Shown: piece after piece, positions 28,237 through 37,230 of the stretch
Layout: each line of letters starts with the position of its first letter
Numbering within the stretch: position 1 is the stretch's first letter
From: Shewanella insulae
GTDB taxonomy: Bacteria > Pseudomonadota > Gammaproteobacteria > Enterobacterales > Shewanellaceae
DNA: 64,000 nucleotides
Direction of reading: 5' to 3'
NCBI RefSeq assembly: GCF_009831655.1
Contig: NZ_WRPA01000016.1
Span: forward strand, 39,471 to 103,470
Program-made: the position numbers and the translations under genes
Notes under the pieces: generated by a model
The model's input: only the letters and a program-made list of their open reading frames with translations
What the model was told of the DNA's origin: nothing
Databases searched by the model: none

Positions 28237-28557
28237 CTGACTCTTTCTGGTCTCTAGGGTCTGTTAATCTTGCGAGTTCATTGACTACCGGCCCATAGGC
28301 CTGAATCGTCTCACTTAATGCCAGCCATTCTACGCAATTGAGTCGACTAAAAACAGAATACGCTTAACAAAACCGAATAATAATCTGGCTTGTCACAACT
28401 TTTTTCTATTAAACCTGAGGCTTAAAATTGAGCCGTCACGGGCTCGGACAAAATTAGTCATTGCTAACCCTAGCCTAGGCTGGCAGGAAATTTGGGATTA
28501 GTCGTTGGTATTTAAAGTCAGCCCTCGTATGATATGCGCTAGTCATTTTAGCCATAG
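28237..28557. promoter_or_regulatory. Divergent hemA / lolB intergenic region
   Basis: A 321-bp AT-rich region with promoters for both directions. A 17-bp stretch at 28255-28271 (TAGGGTCTGTTAATCTT) matches the left end of the MITE-like element at 8387 with two mismatches and lies just upstream of hemA. A palindrome AGCCTAGGCT lies near 28473. No coding sequence or known riboswitch is seen. Confidence 0.5.
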
Positions 28558-29208
28558 ATGAATAATTTGAACTACTTCACAAAAATATCGGCAAGCTGTG
28601 CGGCCTTACTGCTAATGACCCTCGCCGGCTGCGCTTCCCATATACCGACCGACTATGTCCCCACACAGGTAAAAACCGCTAATCAGGCAGAGGCCTGGGA
28701 GCTGCAAGGCAAGTTGGCGGTGCGTACCCCGGACGATAAATTCAGCACCAACCTTTACTGGTTCCATACCCAGACCAACGACGACTTGACCCTCACCACT
28801 ATGCTGGGCACCACTGTCATGACACTCAACAAGACCCCAAATCTTGCAAGCCTGGAAATTGAAGACAAGGTCTATGAGAACGCCGACGCCGAAGCGTTGC
28901 TTAAACGCCTCACCGGTTGGTCGATTCCGGTCGAGACCCTGCCGCTGTGGATCACCGGGCAGATCTCCTCGCTGGATGAGGTGGTCGCCGTCGACGACCA
29001 GGGTCGCCCCAAGGAGGTGCTTAACCACACGGGCAGCAGCCCTTGGCACGTTAGCTTCAACAGCTGGCAAGCGCAGAGCGGCGCCGAACTGCCGAGACTG
29101 TTACAACTACAACGGGACGAAATCCGTTTAAAGCTGCAGATAAGCCAATGGCAGGCTCTGACGCCCAAGCGCGCATCACAACTGGAATCGACAGATGACA
29201 AGCAATAG
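28558..29208 (+). CDS. lolB: Outer-membrane lipoprotein insertion factor LolB
   Basis: Accepts lipoproteins from LolA in the periplasm and inserts them in the outer membrane. The 216-residue protein has a signal peptide with lipobox LAGC (Cys25) and the LolB pattern [22 protein letters not shown] (split). Its 3' end overlaps ispE by 14 bp. Order lolB-ispE-prs is conserved with E. coli. Confidence 0.94.
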   Translation: MNNLNYFTKISASCAALLLMTLAGCASHIPTDYVPTQVKTANQAEAWELQGKLAVRTPDDKFSTNLYWFHTQTNDDLTLTTMLGTTVMTLNKTPNLASLEIEDKVYENADAEALLKRLTGWSIPVETLPLWITGQISSLDEVVAVDDQGRPKEVLNHTGSSPWHVSFNSWQAQSGAELPRLLQLQRDEIRLKLQISQWQALTPKRASQLESTDDKQ

Positions 29209-30049
29209 ATCTACCGCCTGGCCGGCACCGGCTAAACTCAACCTGTTTCTCCACGTCAACGGCCGCCGCGCCGATGGCTACCATGAACTGCAGACCCTGT
29301 TTCAGTTTATCGACTACTGCGACTACCTGGATTTTGCCGTCAACGACAGCGGCAGCCTCACCCTACATTCGGAGATGGAAGCAGTTGTTGCAAATAGCGA
29401 TAACTTAATTCTAAAAGCTGCAAAATCTTTGCAGGAGTACAGCGGCACCCACCAAGGCGCCGAGATCTGGTTGGACAAAAAATTGCCAATGGGTGGTGGC
29501 ATAGGCGGCGGCTCATCCGATGCTGCCACCACCTTAGTAGCCCTCAATCATCTTTGGCAGACCCAATTATCACAGGATGAACTGGCTAAAATTGGTCTCA
29601 CTCTTGGCGCTGATGTCCCTGTTTTTATTAATGGTTTAGCGGCATTTGCCGAAGGGGTCGGCGAAAAACTAATCCCAGTCGAGGCACCCGAAAACTGGTA
29701 CCTGATCCTGACTCCGGATGTACATGTTTCCACCGCCGAGGTGTTTAACGATCCCCAGCTACCAAGGAACACACCTAAGCTCTCCATGGATGATTTAATG
29801 AGCAGTGACTGGCATAACGATTGCCAACCCAGGGTCGCCGAGCGCTACCCCCAAGTTGCCAAAGCATTGGCGTGGCTGATAGAATATGCGCCGTCCAGAA
29901 TGACGGGGACCGGAGCATGTGTATTCGGTATCTTCGACACACGCCAGCAGGCACAGCAGGTTTTTGCCAAATTGCCGGCGGATTTGTGCGGTTTCATCGC
30001 CAAGGGGACAAATAAATCACCATTAGCCTTGCGGTTAGCGCAAGGCTAA
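29195..30049 (+). CDS. ispE: 4-diphosphocytidyl-2-C-methyl-D-erythritol kinase
   Basis: GHMP-family kinase of the MEP isoprenoid pathway. The 284-residue protein has [23 protein letters not shown] (split), the ATP-binding [18 protein letters not shown], and a C-terminal GHMP motif in [10 protein letters not shown]. Overlaps lolB, and is followed by prs. Confidence 0.95.
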   Translation: MTSNRSTAWPAPAKLNLFLHVNGRRADGYHELQTLFQFIDYCDYLDFAVNDSGSLTLHSEMEAVVANSDNLILKAAKSLQEYSGTHQGAEIWLDKKLPMGGGIGGGSSDAATTLVALNHLWQTQLSQDELAKIGLTLGADVPVFINGLAAFAEGVGEKLIPVEAPENWYLILTPDVHVSTAEVFNDPQLPRNTPKLSMDDLMSSDWHNDCQPRVAERYPQVAKALAWLIEYAPSRMTGTGACVFGIFDTRQQAQQVFAKLPADLCGFIAKGTNKSPLALRLAQG

Positions 30050-30115
30050 GTTCATGCGGGATAAGTAGATGTTATCCCGATCATTACAATGAAGCATACG
30101 CCTGAGGTCCATACA

Positions 30116-31063
30116 GTGCCTGACATTAAACTATTTGCTGGTAACGCAACCCCCAGTCTCGCCAAGAAGATAGCAGATCGCCTATTTTGTAAACTCGGAG
30201 ACGCTGAGGTTGGCGTTTTCAGTGACGGTGAAATCAGTGTCCAGATTAACGAAAATGTACGTGGGGCGGATGTATTTATCATTCAATCTACTTGTGCACC
30301 TACTAACGATAACCTGATGGAACTCATCGTTATGGTAGACGCGCTACGTCGCGCATCTGCTGGCCGTATTACTGCAGTTATTCCTTACTTCGGCTACGCC
30401 CGTCAAGACCGTCGCGTACGCAGTGCTCGTGTGCCTATTACCGCTAAGGTTGTCGCCGACTTCCTATCAAGCGTAGGTGTCGACCGCGTACTGACCTGTG
30501 ACCTGCACGCCGAGCAGATCCAGGGCTTCTTCGATGTACCTGTAGACAACGTATTCGGTAGCCCTGTGCTGCTGGAAGATATGCTGGGCAAGGAACTGGA
30601 CAACCCTGTCGTGGTTTCACCAGATATCGGTGGTGTAGTACGTGCCCGCGCCGTTGCCAAGCTACTTGATGACTCAGATCTGGCTATCATCGACAAGCGT
30701 CGTCCACAGGCGAACGTTGCTCAGGTAATGCATATCATAGGTGACGTTCAAGGCCGCGACTGCATCATTGTCGACGACATGATCGACACAGGCGGTACTC
30801 TGTGTAAGGCTGCCGAAGCGCTGAAAGAACACGGTGCAAACCGCGTATTCGCCTACGCGACTCACCCAGTATTCTCTGGTAACGCGCCTAAGAACATCGC
30901 CGAGTCTGTGATCGACGAAGTGATAGTGACCGACACCATCCCGCTAAGCGAAGAGATGGCGGCACTGGATAAGGTGACTCAGCTGACCATGTCTAGCGTG
31001 ATGGCAGAAGCTATTCGCCGTGTGAGCAACGAAGAGTCTATCTCTGCGATGTTTAAGCACTAA
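30116..31063 (+). CDS. prs: Ribose-phosphate pyrophosphokinase (PRPP synthetase)
   Basis: Makes PRPP from ribose-5-phosphate and ATP for nucleotide, His, Trp and NAD synthesis. The 315-residue product from a GTG at 30116 has exactly the E. coli length and start ([17 protein letters not shown]); GAGGT precedes it. An upstream ATG at 30089 would add nine residues not present in the family. Motifs: [16 protein letters not shown] flexible loop and PRPP signature [14 protein letters not shown]. Confidence 0.96.
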   Translation: MPDIKLFAGNATPSLAKKIADRLFCKLGDAEVGVFSDGEISVQINENVRGADVFIIQSTCAPTNDNLMELIVMVDALRRASAGRITAVIPYFGYARQDRRVRSARVPITAKVVADFLSSVGVDRVLTCDLHAEQIQGFFDVPVDNVFGSPVLLEDMLGKELDNPVVVSPDIGGVVRARAVAKLLDDSDLAIIDKRRPQANVAQVMHIIGDVQGRDCIIVDDMIDTGGTLCKAAEALKEHGANRVFAYATHPVFSGNAPKNIAESVIDEVIVTDTIPLSEEMAALDKVTQLTMSSVMAEAIRRVSNEESISAMFKH

Positions 31064-31084
31064 TCACAAGCTTCATGCTTGACG

Positions 31085-31115
31085 AAAAAAGCCACTCTTA
31101 TGAGTGGCTTTTTTG
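31085..31115. terminator. Bidirectional terminator between prs and the membrane regulator
   Basis: AAAAAAGCCACTC-TTAT-GAGTGGCTTTTTTG: a 7-8 bp stem with long A and T runs on either side, between convergent genes. Confidence 0.9.
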
Positions 31116-31143
31116 TGTCATCTCCAATCCAATTCTCTTTTCA

Positions 31144-32499
31144 TTAGAGTGACACTTGCTCCCTATGAGCCCATACCATAGTCTCCCCCCACAAGGGTAG
31201 CATCCATACACCGCTATCATCATCTTGATGAAGTTGCCTCAACACCATTCGCTCATTCTGCAGTACATGTTTGCGGATCTCGCGGTATATAGTCGCAGAC
31301 TCTTTCGAGATCTGTTGTGGACTGGTGAAGGAACTATCATCTACATCCACAAGGAAAGTGCGAACAGCTTTGCCATCTACTTCACTTTGCGTCAATTTAA
31401 AGTCACCACTAAATTGATAACGAATAGAGATCTCTTTAAGCATGTCATCGGTAATACATGCTGCTGCAACCAACTTACCTCGGTTTGCAGAATCAAATAT
31501 CATTGATAAGCGAACATCTGCACGAACTATATTCTTACTGTCAGAGTAGTAGTAAACATCGGCTCGATAGACGTCTTCAACCACGCTTTTATCTGCTGGT
31601 GCAAATTTATCTAAGAGGATGTTGTTATAGGTCACTTGCTCCATTCTGAGCTTAGTATCCGCTAACCATTGAATATCAAGAGGTGGAGTAACGTCACCCA
31701 CAGATCTGACTAAATTAAGTGGCTGTTTGTCAGTGCAACGACCATTAAATTGGTTACATAACGCCACAGATTCATAACGACCATTTTCAAAAGCAAACAA
31801 CTGTTTTTCGCTGGCATTTTTAAAAATACTGTCATAGTTAAACCAATTATCAATCACACCTTGGGTGGTAATACTTTCTGCTTGGTCATCTAATTGCACT
31901 GTGTATAACAACGATTCGTTTCGCGCCAATGAGAAAGGCTTTGCAGTAATCGAAGCTACATCAGGTTCAGTAAGCAAAGAAAGGTAATTAACGGTGGCTT
32001 TTAATCCACCTGAAAAATGCAGCCCTGCAATTAACACAATAACAATACTCAATACTGTATTACGATAAAATCTCAGCTTGGTTGACTTAAGTTCACTTTC
32101 ACTCTGAATTGAAATCGCTGTCGTTGATCTTCTGTCAGGAGTTTCCTGACAGCTTAGCGTGCCTACATTAGCTGCCACCGCAGGAGATCCAGTTTCTACC
32201 GTCTCAGTAATGCACAAGCTGTATCCGTAGCGCGGGATATTTTTTATTTCAATGTCTGTTTTTCCATGTAACTTTTTTCTTAAGCTACTCATGCATTGAG
32301 TCAAAGATGAAGGCGCAACGACTCTGCCAGGCCAGCCGGCGGCATTTAGAGTCTCTTTACTAACTACCTCACCTACATTCTTAACTAAGCTTTTTAGTAC
32401 TTCTAATTCAGAGAGCGATAATGCACAACGAGTCGAAAGTTTAGTATCGACTAACTCTCTGGCATCCAAATCAATCATTAAAAATTCTGTAATCTTCAC
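31144..32499 (-). CDS. ToxR/CadC-like membrane-bound transcriptional regulator
   Basis: A 451-residue one-component regulator. Residues ~1-100 form an OmpR/PhoB-type winged helix (LSLSELEVLKSLVKNVGEVVS, then SSLTQCMSSLRKKL and IPRYGYSL). A linker leads to one membrane segment (~147-163, NTVLSIVIVLIAGLHFSGG), and the C-terminal ~285 residues would lie in the periplasm. That domain is not one I recognise; it has a CNQFNGRC pair that could form a disulphide. The gene lies downstream of the multihaem cytochrome gene on the same strand but is separated from it by a strong terminator, so it has its own promoter. A role in controlling the cytochrome is likely but inferred from position. The sequence is AT-richer than the flanking genes. 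Confidence 0.8.
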   Translation of the reverse strand: MKITEFLMIDLDARELVDTKLSTRCALSLSELEVLKSLVKNVGEVVSKETLNAAGWPGRVVAPSSLTQCMSSLRKKLHGKTDIEIKNIPRYGYSLCITETVETGSPAVAANVGTLSCQETPDRRSTTAISIQSESELKSTKLRFYRNTVLSIVIVLIAGLHFSGGLKATVNYLSLLTEPDVASITAKPFSLARNESLLYTVQLDDQAESITTQGVIDNWFNYDSIFKNASEKQLFAFENGRYESVALCNQFNGRCTDKQPLNLVRSVGDVTPPLDIQWLADTKLRMEQVTYNNILLDKFAPADKSVVEDVYRADVYYYSDSKNIVRADVRLSMIFDSANRGKLVAAACITDDMLKEISIRYQFSGDFKLTQSEVDGKAVRTFLVDVDDSSFTSPQQISKESATIYREIRKHVLQNERMVLRQLHQDDDSGVWMLPLWGETMVWAHREQVSL

Positions 32500-32626
32500 A
32501 ACCTAACCCCTACTACTTTTAGCAGCCCCCAAGCAGTATTCTACGGCACTTTATTAATCCTAAATCTGACATAATGCTGAGTTCCAATTAAACAATTGAC
32601 GCTTTGTTAATATTTGTGATCCCCGT

Positions 32627-32656
32627 AAAAAAAGACCCTAGCAAAAAGCTAGGGCC
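32627..32656 (-). terminator. Rho-independent terminator of the cytochrome gene
   Basis: CCCTAGC and GCTAGGG around a five-A loop; on the minus strand it is followed by seven Ts. It lies 25 bp after the cytochrome stop. Confidence 0.88.
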
Positions 32657-32679
32657 AAAAATATTGCAGGATGAAAACT

Positions 32680-35055
32680 TTATTTCAGGTTATGTGATTC
32701 CTTTAGGTTATTTAAATCATGACACACTGCACATGACTCTTCGCCTGTGTACTGACCTAGCTCCACACCGAACTGTGCTCCATTTTGTTTCATATGACTC
32801 ACAACATCTTTACGCACTTGACGGCGATCTTCACCCTCTTCGGCGGCACGTTTACCATGACAGCTTAAGCAAACTGCAGCGGTTGGTGATACATAGGCAT
32901 CAGCTTTAGCATCCACCGCGTAACGCTTGTTGCCGCTGGTATCTTTACCATTTGCAGGGTCTAGACCGTCATAGGTATCCATATAATCAAGATCCAGCGC
33001 CAATGGCTTACGACCCACTAAGTACTTGGCATCAAAGCTATCACCTTCGTGACACTTCACACAGTTAGCAAGATCAGCTGAATACTCAACATTACGCTTC
33101 CAGCCTTCACCACCTTGGTTTGCACGGTTGTTTGCATGCATAGCATGAATCCATACTTTCTGATCAGGGTGGCTCATAGTTAACTGCTCAACATAGTCAG
33201 CATCACCTTGCTTAGTATGAGAGTCACGTACAACCTGAGTCGGTGGGTTATTCGCATTGTGACAAGCTAAGCATTCTTCACCGGCATTTGATGCGGTTGT
33301 CCAGTCACGCTCACCACGAGGAGATAAGCTTTTCAGCTTAATCATCTCATCTAGAATACCGTCACCATCGTTATCCACTGAGCCCGATGCACAGGTAGTA
33401 CCGAAGTATGCTGGATCATTCTTAGTAACAGCGTGACAGCTACGACAGTTCAGTGTCATTTGAGCCATGCCATCGCTATCGCGAGTTGTCATACCATGGC
33501 ATGAACCACACTTTTCGTTGGTAACGATTTGACGGCGAGGTCTTTCAGGGATAAGGCCTTTATCATCAAAGAAGTGTAACCAGTTGAAGCCTGCGGCACC
33601 TTGGCCCCAAACACTCGATGTTTCCTTACAAGACTCGAGGTTTTCCCCCTTCTTATCCATACAGAACCAGATACGCGGCGTGACCATACCATAGCTATCA
33701 GTTAGGCTACCTTCGAACTCATCTTCTAGCTCAAAAGGACCTATCTCATAGGTCGTCTTACCGTTCTCATAGCTCAGTACGATAGGATCTTCTACATAGC
33801 CAGGGAAGTTCTCCTTATTGGTGAATACGCGTAGGATTTTACCACGCTCCATTCCCATATCTTGACCACCCCAGTTGATGTAGAACTCTGAGTAATAGAA
33901 GAAGTCGACTTTATCTAGTTGCTTATTCATCGACTTACCATCTTTGTCGAGAATATCAACGGTAAGCTGTACATAACCGGTTTTAGCCGTATCTAAACCA
34001 GAATCAATGTTTTTCTGAGCTTGAGGTACTGCCACCATTTTGGCATCGGTCACAGTCAGATGCACATTTTCACGACGAGAGGTCTGTCCCTTATAGGTCG
34101 CTAAATGCACTGTCTCAACAACTTCTGGCGTATGGCAGTTTGCACACTGAGCATTATCTTCATATGGCCAGTGGTTAACGCCCTCTTTGAAGTTCACATC
34201 GGTATGACAGGTAATACAGGTTTCTTGGGTCGGTACTGTCTTCCAGTTAGTGTAATCAACAGCCTGCTCATTTTCGGAGTGACAGTTATCACAACCACCT
34301 ACAGGCGCAGAAATCACACCAATATGCTTATCATGGGCAAGCATAGGAAAGACTTTAGAGGCACTGCTAACTTTATTGTCTGTGTGGCAAGAGATACAAG
34401 TTTCCACTTCTTTGTAGTGACCACCATGAATGGTGAAGTCATCGTGACAACCAGTACAGTTTTGATTGTTGATCACACTCTTAGTGTAAAGCGGTGCTTC
34501 GCCATTATTACGAAAATCATGGCTTTTGTTGGCATAGGCTAAGGTTTTTCCACCCAGTGTATCGCCACCCGTTGTGACAATGAGACGTAGTGTCTTGTCA
34601 TCTGTCACACTAAAGGCTGTTTCTGTAGTCACATCCTTTAGGAACTTATAAGTATAAGTGCCATCTTGGTTGTCGGTTAATGTGCCACATTTAGCATACT
34701 TGCTGCCAGGGCAAGACTCAGAGCTAAGTAGCTTCCAGCTATTGGCATCACCATTTTGACCTTGTTCTAGGCCAGATAAAATAAAGCCAAAGTGCTCTAG
34801 GCCAACAACGGGTAAGTCTTTCTCATTAGTAACCGTAAAGGTCACTTCACTGTCACTGGCGACCAATACCTTATCGACATTCACTGCTAGGTCGGTTGCA
34901 GAGGTCGCCACAGTTAAACCAGGCTTACCATCTTTACCGTCAGTGCCATTAGCACCGTCTGCGCCTGGCGCGCCATCATCGCCACCACAGCCCGTTAAGG
35001 CCAGTCCGATGAATGCTGCTAAAGCAGTAACTTTTATATTGACTCGTTTCATCAT
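32680..35055 (-). CDS. Outer-membrane undecahaem c-type cytochrome lipoprotein, OmcA/MtrC/UndA family
   Basis: Predicted cell-surface electron-transfer protein of 791 residues. The signal peptide ends in lipobox LALTGC (Cys23), followed by a Gly-x-Y tract (GAPGADGANGTDGKDGKPG). Eleven CxxCH haem sites are visible: five at ~200-308 (CTGCH, CISCH, CDNCH, CITCH, CANCH) and six at ~516-779 (CGSCH, CRSCH, CLACH, CVKCH, CLSCH, CAVCH). They are separated by a beta domain that carries a CX10C pair (~465-476). This 5+6 layout is that of UndA; MtrC and OmcA have 5+5. The family reduces metals and flavins outside the cell, normally with an MtrAB porin complex, which is not encoded in this window. The ATG at 35055 is preferred to a GTG at 35064. 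Confidence 0.88.
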   Translation of the reverse strand: MMKRVNIKVTALAAFIGLALTGCGGDDGAPGADGANGTDGKDGKPGLTVATSATDLAVNVDKVLVASDSEVTFTVTNEKDLPVVGLEHFGFILSGLEQGQNGDANSWKLLSSESCPGSKYAKCGTLTDNQDGTYTYKFLKDVTTETAFSVTDDKTLRLIVTTGGDTLGGKTLAYANKSHDFRNNGEAPLYTKSVINNQNCTGCHDDFTIHGGHYKEVETCISCHTDNKVSSASKVFPMLAHDKHIGVISAPVGGCDNCHSENEQAVDYTNWKTVPTQETCITCHTDVNFKEGVNHWPYEDNAQCANCHTPEVVETVHLATYKGQTSRRENVHLTVTDAKMVAVPQAQKNIDSGLDTAKTGYVQLTVDILDKDGKSMNKQLDKVDFFYYSEFYINWGGQDMGMERGKILRVFTNKENFPGYVEDPIVLSYENGKTTYEIGPFELEDEFEGSLTDSYGMVTPRIWFCMDKKGENLESCKETSSVWGQGAAGFNWLHFFDDKGLIPERPRRQIVTNEKCGSCHGMTTRDSDGMAQMTLNCRSCHAVTKNDPAYFGTTCASGSVDNDGDGILDEMIKLKSLSPRGERDWTTASNAGEECLACHNANNPPTQVVRDSHTKQGDADYVEQLTMSHPDQKVWIHAMHANNRANQGGEGWKRNVEYSADLANCVKCHEGDSFDAKYLVGRKPLALDLDYMDTYDGLDPANGKDTSGNKRYAVDAKADAYVSPTAAVCLSCHGKRAAEEGEDRRQVRKDVVSHMKQNGAQFGVELGQYTGEESCAVCHDLNNLKESHNLK

Positions 35056-35064
35056 CTGTTCCAC

Positions 35065-35843
35065 TCACTTTTTATTTAGCCCTCTTTATTGGGGCAAGCG
35101 AAATGTAACTAACCGAGTGCAATTAAAGTGTGACCGTCTCGATTGCATTTTAGAACAAATTACTCAACGAGAAATACTGCACAAACAAAGGTGAAATTGT
35201 TAACAACCCAACCAATACAGGTTAACAACCCCAAACATATTGGTTATAAAAATGTTGACCGCAACAGAAAAAGCGTGATTGTTAGCACTAAAACGGCTAA
35301 CAAAAGTTAACAAAAGGATGATTTGTTACCAAACATTAGGATTTATTACCGCTCAGCACTTATCCCACCAGCAAACCATTACAATTGATCTCGAAGAAGT
35401 ACCCAATATCCGACACTGCCCCCATGTCATGACTCAAAGATAAAAAGACTTCTTGCGAAGGGCGCACAGCAAAACACATAACAAGCATTTTAAACACGTC
35501 TGATATTGTTTGTGCTCCCAGATCTCATTCACTTACTCCTCATCAGTATCATCTAGGCACTTCGTACGATTAACATGCGTAGATCGCCCCTATCTTCTTT
35601 ATTGACAAGACACTTTATGAAGGGATGAATAAAATAGGAAGCGCAGAGAGCACTATTGGCGAATATAACTAAAGAAGCGCTAAACTCGGACAACAAATCG
35701 ATTAGCTACTGAAAATACCGACGTCGATCTCAATTTAATGAACGCTCCAATAAAGCGCTGAGTAATCATTGATTAACTACTCTTTTAAATAAATTGGTAT
35801 CGAATCTCTAAGAAGCGGCCAACAACTAGCAGGCTTCAGATAC
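35065..35843. promoter_or_regulatory. Long AT-rich intergenic region upstream of the cytochrome gene, with repeated GTTAACAA motifs
   Basis: About 780 bp without a convincing gene. The half nearer the cytochrome holds direct repeats: GTTAACAACCC at 35199-35209 and again at 35221-35231 (22 bp apart), and TAACAAAAG at 35298-35306 and 35308-35316 (10 bp apart). All share a TAACAA core and fall at one or two helical turns, as expected of an operator. The half nearer the tRNAs shows only short hairpins and no named feature. Confidence 0.55.
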
Positions 35844-35869
35844 AAAAAAGCCTGTCACTTGGACAGGCT
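35844..35869 (-). terminator. Terminator of the tRNA operon
   Basis: GCCTGTC (35850-35856) and GACAGGC (35862-35868) form a stem; on the minus strand it is followed by six Ts. It lies about 16 bp beyond the last tRNA gene. Confidence 0.85.
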
Positions 35870-35884
35870 CTTCGTATTTTATAA

Positions 35885-35969
<85 letters not shown>

Positions 35970-36052
35970 ACTGCATCTGGTTTTATATCCTGACAGGATA
36001 GCGAGTTCATTGCTCGCAATGCATCAATTTTATATCTAGATGAAGATAAATA

Positions 36053-36127
36053 TGGCTGGGGTACCAGGATTCGAACCTGGGAATGCCGAGATCAAAACCC
36101 GGTGCCTTACCGCTTGGCGATACCCCA
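36053..36127 (-). tRNA. tRNA-Gln (anticodon TTG)
   Basis: A 75-nt tRNA with encoded CCA: acceptor TGGGGTA/TACCCCA, anticodon loop TTTTGAT (TTG), T-loop TTCGAAT. Identical to the two other Gln copies in the cluster as far as read. Confidence 0.96.
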
Positions 36128-36174
36128 ATAAGTTTTTTTGTCGGGTTACAGGCGATACCTGCAAGCCTAAATAA

Positions 36175-36259
<85 letters not shown>

Positions 36260-36392
36260 TTAGCATCTAGTTTTATATCTTGATGAAGATTCTAGTCATA
36301 TGTCTGAGCCTAGAGCTCAACTAACTAGCAAATCTCTAGTTTTACATCTAGAGCAGATGGCGCCGATAACGGCGGATTTACCTGAAATAAGA

Positions 36393-36469
36393 TGGTAGCT
36401 ATGGCGGGACTTGAACCTGCGACCCCAGCATTATGAGTGCTGTGCTCTAACCAGCTGAGCTACATAGCC
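36393..36469 (-). tRNA. tRNA-Met (elongator, anticodon CAT)
   Basis: A 77-nt tRNA with encoded CCA: acceptor GGCTATG/CATAGCT, anticodon loop CTCATAA (CAT). It has a Watson-Crick/wobble first pair (G1), not the unpaired C1 of initiator tRNA, so it is the elongator type, like metT/metU of E. coli; a CAU-reading tRNA-Ile2 was considered less likely given the cluster. Confidence 0.93.
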
Positions 36470-36489
36470 ACATTTATCTTATTGATAAA

Positions 36490-36564
36490 TGGCTGGGGTA
36501 CCAGGATTCGAACCTGGGAATGCCGAGATCAAAACCCGGTGCCTTACCGCTTGGCGATACCCCA
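36490..36564 (-). tRNA. tRNA-Gln (anticodon TTG)
   Basis: A 75-nt copy of tRNA-Gln(TTG) with CCA, first of a tandem pair. Confidence 0.96.
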
Positions 36565-36589
36565 ATAATCAAGTTAAGCAAGAGGAAAA

Positions 36590-36664
36590 TGGCTGGGGTA
36601 CCAGGATTCGAACCTGGGAATGCCGAGATCAAAACCCGGTGCCTTACCGCTTGGCGATACCCCA
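36590..36664 (-). tRNA. tRNA-Gln (anticodon TTG)
   Basis: A 75-nt tRNA-Gln(TTG) with CCA, 25 bp from its tandem twin. Confidence 0.96.
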
Positions 36665-36712
36665 ATTTTCTTGCTTAAGACTAAAGGTAGACAACCTCTA
36701 GTCAAAAATAAA

Positions 36713-36797
<85 letters not shown>

Positions 36798-36886
36798 ACT
36801 GTCTCTAGTTTTACATCTTGAAGAGATGGTGGCCTATATTGTCTGGACCAAGTCCCTGCCACAATCAATTTTACATCTTGAAGGGA

Positions 36887-36963
36887 TGGTAGCTATGGCG
36901 GGACTTGAACCTGCGACCCCAGCATTATGAGTGCTGTGCTCTAACCAGCTGAGCTACATAGCC
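36887..36963 (-). tRNA. tRNA-Met (elongator, anticodon CAT)
   Basis: First gene of the operon, a 77-nt copy of the same tRNA-Met, with CCA. The operon begins Met-Leu-Gln-Gln-Met as metT-leuW-glnU-glnW-metU does in E. coli. Confidence 0.93.
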
Positions 36964-37002
36964 ATCGATATTTCGCGCCCCTCTTGCTGAGGAACGGGGC
37001 GT

Positions 37003-37031
37003 ATTATGCTTATTCAGCGTAGGCAGGTCAA
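37003..37031 (-). promoter_or_regulatory. Sigma-70 promoter of the tRNA operon
   Basis: On the minus strand TTGACC (37026-37031) and CATAAT (37003-37008) are 17 bp apart, about 40 bp before the first tRNA. The bases after the -10 are ACGCCCCG, a GC-rich discriminator of the kind linked to stringent control of stable RNA genes. Confidence 0.75.
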
Positions 37032-37157
37032 CAGCTTTTTTTCGCTAATTTAAACTATCTTAGCCGTTCGCCTATAAACTCACCAAAGTGAACAGGCCTT
37101 ATGCAATTCGCCCCTAAAAACCTGCAATTAACGCCTATTTTCAGCCGCGAGATAAAG

Positions 37158-37187
37158 CAAAACGGCCCGATAGGAGTATCGAGCCGC
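37158..37187 (-). terminator. Terminator of ychF
   Basis: Read on the minus strand, CGGCTCGATA-CTCC-TATCGGGCCG is followed by TTTTG, about 45 bp after the ychF stop. Confidence 0.75.
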
Positions 37188-37230
37188 TTAAGCGTTTGTC
37201 GGTTTTCGCCGCTAAACGCGGCGTCAATCC

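Noticed and set aside
35065..35843. CRISPR array or attachment site in the long intergenic region
   Set aside because: The repeats are short (9-11 bp) and not regularly spaced with unique spacers; no second copy of a tRNA 3' end is found outside the tRNA genes.
37080..37100. Sequence AACAGGCCTTA as another MITE end
   Set aside because: Only 11 of 13 bases match and no partner end is present; chance is likely at this length.
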